NCBI RefSeq assembly: GCF_040675875.1
Contig: NZ_JBEGII010000001.1
Location: 310,001 to 374,000 of the forward strand
Length of the DNA stretch: 64,000 nt
Origin: Microbacterium sp. LWO12-1.2
Lineage (GTDB): Bacteria > Actinomycetota > Actinomycetes > Actinomycetales > Microbacteriaceae
Reading direction: 5' to 3'
The notes beneath the pieces were generated by a model. It saw only the letters and a program-made list of their open reading frames with translations. It searched no databases and was not told the origin of the DNA. The translations under genes and the position numbers were made by a program. Shown piece by piece: positions 8,404 to 17,388 of the stretch (the first letter of the stretch is position 1; each line of letters opens with the position of its first letter).

Positions 8404-9525
8404 GTGACCATGGAGATCGAGCTCGGCCGAGGAAAGCGCGCACGTCGTGCGTACACGTTCGACGACATCGCGGTGGTGCCTTCACGGCGCACCCGCAACC
8501 CGGAGGACGTGTCGACCGCATGGACGATCGACGCCTTCGGCTTCGGCATCCCCGTGCTGGGCGCGCCGATGGACTCCGTCGTGAGCCCGCAGACGGCGAT
8601 CATGCTGGGGCAGCTCGGCGGTCTCGGCGTCCTCGACCTCGAGGGACTGTGGACGCGCTACGAGAACCCGGAGCCGCTGCTGGCGGAGATCGCGGGACTC
8701 GACGACGCGCAGGCGACCGTGCGCATGCAGGAGCTGTACTCGGAGCCGATCAAGCCCGAGCTCATCACGCGTCGTCTCGCCGAGATCCGTGAGGCCGGCG
8801 TCACGGTTGCCGGCTCGCTCACGCCGCAGCGCACGCAGGAGTACTACGACACCGTCGCCGCCGCGGGGGTCGACCTGTTCGTCATCCGCGGCACCACGGT
8901 GTCGGCCGAGCACGTGTCCAGCGTCGCCGAGCCCCTCAACCTGAAGAAGTTCATCTACGACCTCGACGTGCCCGTCATCGTGGGCGGAGCGGCGACCTAC
9001 ACCGCAGCCCTGCACCTGATGCGCACGGGAGCGGCCGGCGTGCTCGTCGGCTTCGGCGGTGGCGCGGCGTCGACCACGCGCGCGACCCTCGGCATCCACG
9101 CACCGATGGCCACGGCCGTCTCCGACGTCGCCGCCGCGCGCCGCGACTACCTCGACGAGTCCGGCGGACGCTACGTGCACGTGATCGCCGACGGCGGTGT
9201 CGGCACATCCGGCGACATCGTCAAGGCGCTCGCCATGGGCGCGGACGCCGTCATGCTCGGCGTCGCGCTCGCCCGCGCCACGGACGCTCCCGGCCGCGGC
9301 TTCCACTGGGGCCCCGAGGCGCACCACCCCAAGCTGCCCCGCGGCCACCGCGTGCACGTCGGCGGCATCGGCACGCTCGAAGAGATCCTCTACGGTCCCG
9401 CGCCCGTCGCGGACGGCACGGCGAACCTGATCGGCGCGTTGCGCAAGTCCATGGCGACCACCGGCTACTCCGACCTCAAGGAGTTCCAGCGGGTCGAGGT
9501 CGTGCTGGCCCCGTACGAGGCCTGA
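8404..9525 (+). CDS. guaB3: GuaB3 family IMP dehydrogenase-related protein
   Basis: This 373-residue TIM-barrel protein matches actinobacterial GuaB3 along its length (TFDDIAVVPSRRTRNPEDVSTAW, GGRYVHVIADGGVGTSGDI in two parts, LKEFQRVEV at the end). It lacks the CBS domains of true IMP dehydrogenase. The loop that carries the catalytic cysteine in IMPDH and GMP reductase reads GFGGGAASTTR, so the cysteine is absent; this is also the case in other actinobacterial GuaB3 proteins I recall. It may act in purine nucleotide interconversion or have a non-catalytic role. The start is GTG 8404, with ATG 8410 as an alternative two codons later. A leaderless -10 precedes it. Confidence 0.88.
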   Translation: MTMEIELGRGKRARRAYTFDDIAVVPSRRTRNPEDVSTAWTIDAFGFGIPVLGAPMDSVVSPQTAIMLGQLGGLGVLDLEGLWTRYENPEPLLAEIAGLDDAQATVRMQELYSEPIKPELITRRLAEIREAGVTVAGSLTPQRTQEYYDTVAAAGVDLFVIRGTTVSAEHVSSVAEPLNLKKFIYDLDVPVIVGGAATYTAALHLMRTGAAGVLVGFGGGAASTTRATLGIHAPMATAVSDVAAARRDYLDESGGRYVHVIADGGVGTSGDIVKALAMGADAVMLGVALARATDAPGRGFHWGPEAHHPKLPRGHRVHVGGIGTLEEILYGPAPVADGTANLIGALRKSMATTGYSDLKEFQRVEVVLAPYEA

Positions 9526-9542
9526 AGGCCGCGCTCGACACC

Positions 9543-10340
9543 GTGACATCCCCTTCGCTGTTCCCGCCCACCCTGCGTGAGGTGATGCTGCGCAGCCGCT
9601 GGATCGGGATGCTGCTGCTGTGCCTGGTGGTGGCTGGCGTCTTCGCGTGGCTGGGACAGTGGCAGCTCGAGCGGGCGATCGAGACCGATCCTCCGCCGGC
9701 CGGCGTGACCGAGCAGGTGCAGCCGCTCACCGATGTGCTCGAACCGGGGGAGTACCTGCCGGAGCCGTTGGTCGGACAGCGCGTCGAGACCGCGGGCACG
9801 TGGGTCGCGGATGACTTCCTCGTGGTGTCGCATCGGTTCAACGACGGCGTCGAAGGCTACTGGGTCACCGGTCAGCTGCGGGTCGCTGAGCGCACGTCGA
9901 TCGCCGTCGCCATCGGCTGGGCACCCGACCGCGCCGCGGCGGATGCGGCCGCCGCCGCACTGAACGACGAGGCCGACGGCGCAGAGGTGAGCATCAGCGG
10001 TCGCATCATCTCGGATGAAGGCCCGGGAGTCCCCCCGCAGGCGGAGCCCGAGCGCATGGACCGGATGTCGACCGCGGCGCTCCTCAGCCGGTGGCACGTC
10101 ATCGAGGAGCTCGACGTCTACCGGCCGTACCTCGCCTCGTCGACCGCGCTCGCGGGTCTCGACGACATCGACTCTCCCGCCCCCGAGGAGCTGTCGCCGG
10201 TCAACTGGCTGAACATCTTCTACGCCGCCGAGTGGGCGATCTTCGCCGGCTTCGCGTTCTATCTCTGGTATCGCCTCGCCAAGGACGCCTGGGAGCGCGA
10301 GGTCGAGGAGTTCGACGACGCTCAGGCGGCATCCGCCTGA
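9543..10340 (+). CDS. SURF1-family cytochrome oxidase biogenesis protein
   Basis: This 265-residue protein has an N-terminal membrane helix (GMLLLCLVVAGVFAWLGQWQ) ending in the SURF1 hallmark LGxWQLxR. An extracytoplasmic domain of about 190 residues follows, then a second helix near 220-240 (EWAIFAGFAFYLWYRL). SURF1 proteins help insert haem into the aa3-type terminal oxidase. The two-helix layout and the motif make the family call sound. The gene lies 17 bases after guaB3 and could be co-transcribed with it, although no functional link is evident. The start is GTG. Confidence 0.85.
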   Translation: MTSPSLFPPTLREVMLRSRWIGMLLLCLVVAGVFAWLGQWQLERAIETDPPPAGVTEQVQPLTDVLEPGEYLPEPLVGQRVETAGTWVADDFLVVSHRFNDGVEGYWVTGQLRVAERTSIAVAIGWAPDRAAADAAAAALNDEADGAEVSISGRIISDEGPGVPPQAEPERMDRMSTAALLSRWHVIEELDVYRPYLASSTALAGLDDIDSPAPEELSPVNWLNIFYAAEWAIFAGFAFYLWYRLAKDAWEREVEEFDDAQAASA

Positions 10341-10439
10341 CGGATTCCCTCGCTGATCTGCGCTGATGCGGGCGGCGTCTCGACAGCGTGCTGCGGCCGC
10401 GACACCGGTGAGCAGCCGGTGACCAATCGGCAAACACCA

Positions 10440-10468
10440 TTGAGGATGTCGCAGCAGATCCATAGGCT
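10440..10468 (+). promoter_or_regulatory. Sigma-70-type promoter of the secreted nuclease gene
   Basis: TTGAGG (10440-10445) and TAGGCT (10463-10468) are separated by exactly 17 bases and give a leader of about 95 bases before the ATG at 10571. Apart from this, the 230-base gap before the gene shows nothing recognisable. Confidence 0.6.
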
Positions 10469-10570
10469 CGGAGCAATGCGTGCTCCCCGGCCGGTCCTGG
10501 GGGTACCGCGCGACACGCCCCACGAAGGCACGTCGTCACCGAAATCCACGATGTCGAGGAGACCGCCCGC

Positions 10571-13500
10571 ATGATGCACGCCCCCGACGAAGACGCCCGT
10601 GAGGGCCTCGCTTCGTCCGCACACCGGAAGCGGGGGCGCATCGGCGCACTCGCGTTGACCACCGCCGCCGCACTCACCTTCGGCACGCTCGGCGCCATGC
10701 CCGCGCTCGCCGCGGAGGAGCCCGTCGACGGATCGAGCGCCACCGCGACGGAGACGCCGGCGCCCGAGACGCCCGCTCCCGAGACGCCCGCTCCCGAGAC
10801 GCCTGCGCCCGAGGAGGAAGCCCCCGCGGCTCCCGTCGAGGAGGCGCCTGCAGAGGAAGCTCCTGCGGAAGAGGCCCCTGCGGCCCCGGCTGAGGACGCC
10901 GCCGTCGCCGCGACGCCCGCCACCCACACGATCGCCGAGGTGCAGGGCACCGGAGCCACCTCGCCTGTCAACGGCCAGACCGTCACGGTCGAGGGCGTCG
11001 TCACCGCGGACTACCGCACGGGCGGCTACAAGGGCATCGTCATCCAGACGCAGGGATCCGGCGGCGCGACCGACGCGACGCCCGGCGCATCCGACGGCAT
11101 CTTCGTGTTCCTGAACGCACTCGCTCCGACGCTCGAGATCGGTGATCTGATCTCCGTCACCGGCAAGGTCAGCGAGTACTTCGGCCAGACGCAGGTCGGT
11201 CCCACCGCGCTGGCGGGCATCGAGGTTCTCACCGCCGGCGCCGGCGTGCCGGAGCCGACTCCGCTTCCCGCCACCGTGGTCGGTGTCGACCGGGAGCAGT
11301 ACGAGAACATGCTCGTGGCTCCGAGCGGCACGTACCGGCTCGCCTCCAGCCACCAGCTCTACAACTTCGGCACGCTCTGGCTGAACGCCGGCGACGACCT
11401 CAACGTCAAGAGCACCGAGACCACGCGCCCCGGCGACGACGCCGCGGCGATCGCTGCGGCCAACCGCGCCAACCGCATCTTCCTGGATGACGGGTGGTCG
11501 CTGCAGGTCAACAACAACGCCCACACCGGCGAGCAGCCGTACTTCACGAAGGGCGCGGTGGTCCGTAACGGCGACGTCGTCGACTTCAGCGACAGCGGCT
11601 ACATCCTGCAGTGGGGCTTCGACGACTGGCGGCTGCAGCCGATCGTGCCGATCGATGACTCGTCTTCGGCGGATCTGAAGGCCGGATTCGAGGCGACCAA
11701 CCCTCGCACCGAGTCCGCACCGGAGGTCGGCGGCGACGCGCAGGTCGCGTCGTTCAACGTCTACAACTACTTCACGACCCTGAAGTCCGAGAACTCGGAC
11801 GCTCGTGGCGCGGCGAACGCAGCGCAGTTCGCGATCCAGAAGTCGAAGATCGTCGCGGCGATCAACGGGCTGGACGCCGAGATCGTCTCCCTCATGGAGA
11901 TCGAGAATTCGGTGAAACTCGGAAAGCCGATCGACACCGCACTCGCGGACCTGGTCGACGGACTGAACGATGCGGCCGGCAGCGAGGTCTGGGCCTATGT
12001 CCCCACTCCGGATGCGCTGAACGACGCGGCGACGACCGACTACATCACCAACGCGATCATCTACAAGAAGGACGCGGTCTCGCCGGTCGGTGAGAGCGCG
12101 ACGGTCACTGATGAGACCGTCTGGGGCAACGCCCGCGAGCCGATCGCTCAGGCGTTCGACATCGACGGTCGCATCGTGAACGTGGTCGCGAACCACCTGA
12201 AGTCGAAGTCGCCGCCCACCGGTGCGGGGGCTGAGCCCGCTGACGGACAGGGCTTCTTCAACGCCGACCGCGTGGCGCAGGCCGAGGCCATCCTCGCGTT
12301 CACCGAAGAGCTGGAAGACACCTCCGGGTCCAGCGACACCCTGCTCATCGGCGACTTCAACGCCTATGGCAAGGAAGACCCGATCGACGTCTTCACCTCG
12401 AACGGCTGGAGCGACCTCGTCGCGGACAAGACCGACGGGCAGTACACCTACTCGTTCGACGGTGAGCTCGGCTCGCTCGACCACGTGATCGCCTCGCCCT
12501 CGCTGGCGTCGTCCATCACCGGAGCGGGCGTGTGGACCATCAACTCGCCCGAGTGGAGCGACCGCGGCTACGCGTTCGGCGCCACGGAGGCCGGTACGCC
12601 GTTCCGCTCGAGCGACCACGACCCGATCATCGTCGGCGTCTCCTCGGAGATCCCTCCGGTGAGCATCGACGTCGTCACGATCAACGACTTCCACGGTCGG
12701 ATCGAGGCGGATGGCGCGGCGGCAGGTGCAGCGGTCGTCGCCGGAGCGGTCAAGCAGTTCCGTGAGGAGAACCCGAACACGATCTTCGCCGGAGCCGGCG
12801 ACCTGATCGGCGCCTCGACGTTCACCTCGTTCATCAACGATGACAACCCCACGATCGACGCGCTGAACGCCGCAGGGCTCGATGTGAGCGCAGCGGGCAA
12901 CCACGAGTTCGACCAGGGCTGGGAGGACCTGCGCGACCGCGTGCAGGACCGCGCGGACTGGGAGTACATCTCCTCGAACGTGTTCCTCACCGAGACCGGA
13001 GAGCCTGCGCTCGCGCCGGCCTGGGTCAAGGAGCTCGACGGTGTGAAGGTCGGCTTCATCGGGGCCGTCACGGAAGACCTCGATTCGCTGGTCTCTCCGG
13101 AGGGCATCGCCGACCTCGAGGTGCGCAGCATCGTCGACTCCGTGAATGCGGTGGCCGATGACCTGCGCGACGGCGACCAGTCCAACGGCGAGGCGGATGT
13201 CATCATCCTGCTGGTGCATGAGGGCGCGTCGAGCGTCGAGCTGTCGAGCATCACGGAGGACTCCCCGCTGGGCGAGATCGTGTACGGCGTCGACCAGGAC
13301 GTCGATGCGATCGTGTCGGCGCACACCCACCTCGCCTACAACCACGTCATCGACGGCCGACCGGTCGTCTCGGCGGGCCAGTACGGCGAGAACCTGGGCC
13401 TGATGAACCTCCAGGTCGACCCGAAGACGAAGGATCTGATCTCGATCACCAACGAGATCAAGCCCCTCACGGCTGCCGGCAAGCCCCTGTACCCGGCAGT

Positions 13501-14821
13501 GCCGGAGGTCGCGGAGATCGTCGCGAAGGCGAAGGCCGAGGCCGACGTGCTCGGTGCGATCAAGGTCGGAGACATCTCGGCCGACTTCAACCGCGCTCGT
13601 CAGAGCGACGGCAAGACGGAGAACCGCGGTGGCGAGTCCACGATCGGGAACTTCGTGGCTGACGTGCAGCAGTGGTCCACCGGGGCGGACATCGCCCTGA
13701 TGAACCCGGGTGGCATCCGCGCGAACCTCACGTACGCCTCGGCCGGAGCATCCGACCCCGATGGCAACGTGACCTACCGCGAGGCCGCCACGGTGCAGCC
13801 GTTCGCCAACACGCTCGTCACACTCACGCTCACGGGCGCGCAGCTGAAGAGCGTGCTGGAGGAGCAGTGGCAACCGGCGGGTTCGGCGCGTCCGTTCCTC
13901 AAGCTCGGCGTCTCGGAGGGTCTGGTGTACACCTACGACCCCGCGGCGGCGCAGGGTTCGCGCATCACATCGATCACACTGAACGGCACCGCGATCGACC
14001 CGGCGGCGAACTACACGGTCGCCGCCAACTCGTTCCTCGCGGCGGGTGGAGACAACTTCTTCACCTTCAAGGAGGGTGCGGGCAAGCGCGACACCGGAAA
14101 GATCGATCTGCAGTCGATGGTCGACTGGTTCGACGCGAACAAGACCGCTGCTCCCGACTACGCCCAGCGCGCGGTCGGCGTGACGGTCAGCCCGGCGGAT
14201 GCCGACGGCTACAGCGCCGGTGACCAGGTGACTGTCGCGCTCTCGTCGCTGGCGTTCAGCGCGGGTGAGCCGGCTCCGGGGGTGGTGACGCTCTCTCTGG
14301 GCGACACGCAGCTCGCCACAGGAACGGTCGACCCCGCCGTGGTCGACACCACGGATGAAGGCGGACGCGCGAGCCTGACATTCACGGTGCCTTCGGGGGT
14401 CTTCGGTGAGCAGCAGCTCACCGTCGCGGTCGCCGGTACCGGGACCACGGTCGAGGTGCCCTTCACGGTCGCCGGCGAAGAGGCCTTCGCAGGAACGATC
14501 ACGCTCGGATCCACGAAGGTGACGGCAGGCAAGAAGCTGCAGGTCACCGGCGAAGGTTACGTGCCGGGCGAGACCGTGACGATCGAGCTGCAGCCCAAGA
14601 AGGGCAAGCCGGTCGAGGTCGGCACCGTGCAGGTGGGTGCGGACGGGAAGTTCTCGACCTCGGTCACCGTGCCGAAGAGCGCTCCCTCTGGCAAGTACAC
14701 CGTCTCGGTGGCCCAGGCCGATGGGGATGCGGCGACCGCCACGGTCACCGTGAACCGCGCCGGCGGCATCATCGGTGCGATCCTCGACTGGCTCTGGGAT
14801 CTGCTCACCCGATGGTTCTGA
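10571..14821 (+). CDS. Secreted ExeM/NucH-type nuclease fused to a 5'-nucleotidase
   Basis: This 1416-residue exported protein starts with a signal peptide ending at MPALAA. Residues 60-115 are low-complexity P/A/E-rich with four tandem ETPAP units. Next comes an OB-fold region (TVTVEGVVTADY), then an endonuclease/exonuclease/phosphatase domain at about 390-685 (SFNVYNYF, LMEIEN, VANHLKSK, LIGDFNAYG, SSDHDPIIVG). A UshA-like 5'-nucleotidase spans about 697-1200 (INDFHGRIE, GAGDLIGAS, AAGNHEFDQG, SAHTHLAYNH, NPGGIRANL). Two Ig-like repeats and a hydrophobic WLWDLLTRWF end follow; no sortase motif is present. The protein could digest extracellular DNA to nucleotides and dephosphorylate them, feeding phosphate and nucleoside uptake. 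ATG 10574 is an alternative start. Confidence 0.9.
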   Translation: MMHAPDEDAREGLASSAHRKRGRIGALALTTAAALTFGTLGAMPALAAEEPVDGSSATATETPAPETPAPETPAPETPAPEEEAPAAPVEEAPAEEAPAEEAPAAPAEDAAVAATPATHTIAEVQGTGATSPVNGQTVTVEGVVTADYRTGGYKGIVIQTQGSGGATDATPGASDGIFVFLNALAPTLEIGDLISVTGKVSEYFGQTQVGPTALAGIEVLTAGAGVPEPTPLPATVVGVDREQYENMLVAPSGTYRLASSHQLYNFGTLWLNAGDDLNVKSTETTRPGDDAAAIAAANRANRIFLDDGWSLQVNNNAHTGEQPYFTKGAVVRNGDVVDFSDSGYILQWGFDDWRLQPIVPIDDSSSADLKAGFEATNPRTESAPEVGGDAQVASFNVYNYFTTLKSENSDARGAANAAQFAIQKSKIVAAINGLDAEIVSLMEIENSVKLGKPIDTALADLVDGLNDAAGSEVWAYVPTPDALNDAATTDYITNAIIYKKDAVSPVGESATVTDETVWGNAREPIAQAFDIDGRIVNVVANHLKSKSPPTGAGAEPADGQGFFNADRVAQAEAILAFTEELEDTSGSSDTLLIGDFNAYGKEDPIDVFTSNGWSDLVADKTDGQYTYSFDGELGSLDHVIASPSLASSITGAGVWTINSPEWSDRGYAFGATEAGTPFRSSDHDPIIVGVSSEIPPVSIDVVTINDFHGRIEADGAAAGAAVVAGAVKQFREENPNTIFAGAGDLIGASTFTSFINDDNPTIDALNAAGLDVSAAGNHEFDQGWEDLRDRVQDRADWEYISSNVFLTETGEPALAPAWVKELDGVKVGFIGAVTEDLDSLVSPEGIADLEVRSIVDSVNAVADDLRDGDQSNGEADVIILLVHEGASSVELSSITEDSPLGEIVYGVDQDVDAIVSAHTHLAYNHVIDGRPVVSAGQYGENLGLMNLQVDPKTKDLISITNEIKPLTAAGKPLYPAVPEVAEIVAKAKAEADVLGAIKVGDISADFNRARQSDGKTENRGGESTIGNFVADVQQWSTGADIALMNPGGIRANLTYASAGASDPDGNVTYREAATVQPFANTLVTLTLTGAQLKSVLEEQWQPAGSARPFLKLGVSEGLVYTYDPAAAQGSRITSITLNGTAIDPAANYTVAANSFLAAGGDNFFTFKEGAGKRDTGKIDLQSMVDWFDANKTAAPDYAQRAVGVTVSPADADGYSAGDQVTVALSSLAFSAGEPAPGVVTLSLGDTQLATGTVDPAVVDTTDEGGRASLTFTVPSGVFGEQQLTVAVAGTGTTVEVPFTVAGEEAFAGTITLGSTKVTAGKKLQVTGEGYVPGETVTIELQPKKGKPVEVGTVQVGADGKFSTSVTVPKSAPSGKYTVSVAQADGDAATATVTVNRAGGIIGAILDWLWDLLTRWF
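10751..10810 (+). repeat. Four 15-bp tandem repeats encoding ETPAP
   Basis: GAGACGCCCGCTCCC occurs twice exactly and twice with synonymous changes, in tandem, inside the linker that follows the signal peptide. Such in-frame repeats can vary in copy number without breaking the frame. Confidence 0.9.
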
Positions 14822-14842
14822 TGCTGTAGCCAGGTGACACAG

Positions 14843-14872
14843 GAGGCCGCCGGGAGTGATCCCGGCGGCCTC
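14843..14872 (+). terminator. Rho-independent terminator of the nuclease gene
   Basis: GAGGCCGCCGGGA (14843-14855) pairs perfectly with TCCCGGCGGCCTC (14860-14872) around a GTGA loop, 21 bases after the stop codon. Confidence 0.85.
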
Positions 14873-14968
14873 TGCCGTGTGCGAGAGTGCGGAGATCGGC
14901 GAGATCTCTGACCGGATTCGAGCATTCTGTCCTGGATGCTGCAGATCTCCGAGATACTGCGGGCCCCG

Positions 14969-15775
14969 CTAGGGCGTGAGCACCTGCACGTCGGCTTGCG
15001 CGAGCGCGGCGGCGATGCGCGGGGGCGGGGGAGCGTCGGTGATCAGGTAGTCCGCACGGTCCAGGTGCGCGATCTGGGCGAAGAAGCGCCGCCCGAGCTT
15101 CGAGGAGTCGGCGAGGATCGCGGTGCGCTCCGCACGCTGCATCATCTCCGACATCATGGCGGCATCGCCGAGGTTCGACGCCGAGTACCCGGCCTCGTCG
15201 ACCGCGCCGACCGCGATCAGGGCGAGGTCGCAGCGGATGTCGACCTCCGGGCCGCCGGGCGTCATGGTGAACGTCACGGGTCCGGTCGTGGCCTGAGTTA
15301 TGGAGCGCACGGCGCCGCCGAACACATAGAGGTCGCGGAATGCCGAGGGGGCGATCTCCGCCGGGATGCGGAGGTTGTTGGTCGCGATCGTCAGGTCCTG
15401 GTGGTTGCGCAGAGCGCGGGTCACGGCGAGAGTCGTGGTCCCCGCGTTCATCATGATGACGGAGCCGTCTTCGACGAGGCCGGCCGCGATGCGGGCGATC
15501 CGTTCCTTCTCCTCGGTCTGCACGCGCATGCGCACGTCGAGGCCGCGGTCCTTGAGGGGGCCGCTCGCCGCACTGACCGCCCCACCGTGGGTGCGCACCA
15601 GCACGCCCTCGCGGTCGAGCTGATCGAGGTCCCTGCGGATCGTGTCGATCGAGACCCCGAAGTGCTCGGCGAGGTCGCTGACGGTCACCTGTCCCGTCTG
15701 TTCGACGTAGGTGGCGAGATCCGCCTTCCTCCCGGCAGGGAGGCGACGTCGTTGTGCCGGTCCTGATGCGTCCAT
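14969..15775 (-). CDS. DeoR/GlpR-family sugar-operon repressor
   Basis: This 268-residue regulator has an N-terminal DeoR helix-turn-helix (VSDLAEHFGVSIDTIRRDLDQL, written here as two parts VSDLAEHFGV and SIDTIRRDLDQL). It is followed by the family's REGxxxRTHGGA turn (REGVLVRTHGGA) and a C-terminal sugar-phosphate-binding DeoR domain (MNAGTTT, TNNLRI, DSSKLG). Family members usually respond to a phosphorylated sugar intermediate. It is divergent from the sugar transport and catabolic operon that begins at 16010, with repeated AACCGCAT boxes in the shared region, so it probably controls that operon and perhaps itself. Confidence 0.92.
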   Translation of the reverse strand: MDASGPAQRRRLPAGRKADLATYVEQTGQVTVSDLAEHFGVSIDTIRRDLDQLDREGVLVRTHGGAVSAASGPLKDRGLDVRMRVQTEEKERIARIAAGLVEDGSVIMMNAGTTTLAVTRALRNHQDLTIATNNLRIPAEIAPSAFRDLYVFGGAVRSITQATTGPVTFTMTPGGPEVDIRCDLALIAVGAVDEAGYSASNLGDAAMMSEMMQRAERTAILADSSKLGRRFFAQIAHLDRADYLITDAPPPPRIAAALAQADVQVLTP

Positions 15776-15826
15776 GCAGTCATATTTAGCACATCATCGA
15801 GACAAACGCTGCATACTTGCGCAGAA

Positions 15827-15959
15827 AACCGCATCTTGGTCACGGTTCGGCCACAACCGCATGAGTTCCCCGTCTTTTCGGGCCTGGCGCAACGAACAAC
15901 GACCCAAGACGCACTTGACGTTTCCGCAGATGTCGGCATAACATGGCTCAAAACCGCAT
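15827..15959. promoter_or_regulatory. Three AACCGCAT boxes, candidate DeoR-family operators
   Basis: AACCGCAT occurs at 15827-15834, 15855-15862 and 15952-15959, all in the same orientation; the latter two extend to AACCGCATGA. The third lies at the predicted transcription start of the sugar operon, where a bound repressor would block transcription. The remainder of this 234-base divergent region shows only the promoter listed separately. Confidence 0.45.
15915..15944 (+). promoter_or_regulatory. Promoter of the sugar uptake/catabolic operon
   Basis: TTGACG (15915-15920) and TAACAT (15939-15944) are spaced by 18 bases. This is the closest match to the consensus in the window, about 65 bases before the first gene. 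Confidence 0.65.
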
Positions 15960-16009
15960 GAACAAGCATTGAAGCGCGTGATGCGGCACGATCTCGAAGA
16001 GGAGAAGTG

Positions 16010-17305
16010 ATGATCACAGTGGGGCGAGGGCGACGCATTCTGAAGCTCGCCGGCGCAGCGACAGCAGCCGTGACAGTCCTGGCAGTGGCGGGGTGCTCGG
16101 CAGGCGGCAGCGGAACCGATGGATCCGATGGCGGAGACGTCACCATCGAGTTCGCACAGTGGTGGGAGCCCGAGCTGCCTGACGGCGAGTTCCGTGCGCT
16201 CATCGACGAGTTCGAGGATGCCAACCCGGGCATCACCGTCAAGCTGGTCAGCGGTCCGTACGCATCGACCAAGGAACAGCTCTTCGCCGGCGCAGCGTCC
16301 GGCACCATGCCGGACGTCGTCGGCCTCGACGGCGCGTGGGTGAACGACTTCGCGTCGCAGGGCACGATCGCCGACCTGAGTGCGCTCATGAAGGAGTACG
16401 ACTACGACGACAGCGAGCTGGCCAGCCAGATCCAGGTCGACGGCAGCACGTACATGATCCCGGTCGTGAACTTCGTCTACCCGATGTTCACGAACGACGA
16501 CCTGCTCGCTCAGGCGGGCGTCGACGCACCTCCGGCCACCCGCAGCGAATTCGCGGACGCCGCGGCGAAGGTCACCGCGCTCGGCGGCGACGTCTCCGGC
16601 TGGGTGCTCCCGCTGTCGCTCGAGGCGCCGAACGGCGTGCAGAACGACGTCATGTCGTGGGTCTGGGCCTCCGGCGGTTCGATGCTCAAGGACGGCAAGC
16701 CCGACCTCACCAACGACGACGTCACCTCGGCGGTCGAGTACATCGGCGGTCTGTGGGATGACGGCGTCATCGCCTCCGGTTCCTTCACGATGAAGGAGCA
16801 GGACAAGGTCGAGGAATTCACCAACGGCCGTGCCGGCATGATGATCGACTCGCTCGCGCACATCAACCTGATCCGCGAGACGAACCCCGACCTGAACTTC
16901 TCGATCTCGGCGATCCCCGCCGAGGACGGATATGACGGCGAACGCGGCATCCCTTACGCCTCCTGGGGCATCGGCGTCGCCGAGAACTCCGAGCACAAGG
17001 AAGCCGCCTTCAAGCTGGTGTCGTTCCTGATGAGCGAGAAGACGAACTCCGAGCTCTCCCAGATGGCCAAGGCCTTCCCGGGGAACTCGAAGTCGGTGCC
17101 GGACTTCGTGAACGACGACGAGCTGTTCAAGACGGCGTTCGACATCTACCAGGCGGGATACCCGGCGAATGAGTTCACCGGTCTCCCCGTCGCCGAGGAG
17201 CTCATGCGTCAGCTCGGAGAGCAGCTGCAGTCCGCATTCGACGGCCAGCAGACGATCCCCGACGCCCTCAAGAAGGCGCAAGCGTCCTGGGAAGCGGAAT
17301 TCTGA
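16010..17305 (+). CDS. Sugar ABC transporter substrate-binding lipoprotein
   Basis: This 431-residue lipoprotein is of the COG1653/CUT1 type. The signal peptide ends in lipobox LAVAGC with C29 as the lipidated residue, followed by a Gly/Ser linker. The mature part has the family pattern (EFAQWWEPELPDGEFRALID written as EFAQWWEPEL/PDGEFRALID; GIPYASWGIGVAENSEHKEA). ATG 16010 with GAGGAGAAG upstream was chosen over the GTG at 16007. It is the first gene of an operon with two permeases and three sugar-phosphate enzymes, so it captures the sugar that those enzymes degrade. Which sugar it binds is unknown. Confidence 0.92.
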   Translation: MITVGRGRRILKLAGAATAAVTVLAVAGCSAGGSGTDGSDGGDVTIEFAQWWEPELPDGEFRALIDEFEDANPGITVKLVSGPYASTKEQLFAGAASGTMPDVVGLDGAWVNDFASQGTIADLSALMKEYDYDDSELASQIQVDGSTYMIPVVNFVYPMFTNDDLLAQAGVDAPPATRSEFADAAAKVTALGGDVSGWVLPLSLEAPNGVQNDVMSWVWASGGSMLKDGKPDLTNDDVTSAVEYIGGLWDDGVIASGSFTMKEQDKVEEFTNGRAGMMIDSLAHINLIRETNPDLNFSISAIPAEDGYDGERGIPYASWGIGVAENSEHKEAAFKLVSFLMSEKTNSELSQMAKAFPGNSKSVPDFVNDDELFKTAFDIYQAGYPANEFTGLPVAEELMRQLGEQLQSAFDGQQTIPDALKKAQASWEAEF

Positions 17306-17388
17306 GCTAACTCCCGTTCCCCCGCATGAACCGGGTGCCGCATCGCCAGCGCGGTGCGGCACCCACCAACCAAGGAGCCCGAGTTCCC

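Noticed and set aside
8404..9525. Housekeeping IMP dehydrogenase (guaB)
   Set aside because: There are no CBS domains and no catalytic cysteine; length and C-terminus match GuaB3.
10322..13873. A 1183-codon open frame on the minus strand opposite the secreted nuclease gene
   Set aside because: It is Arg/Val/Asp-biased with no domain. The plus-strand frame has a signal peptide and two complete catalytic domains. Long antisense frames are expected at this G+C.
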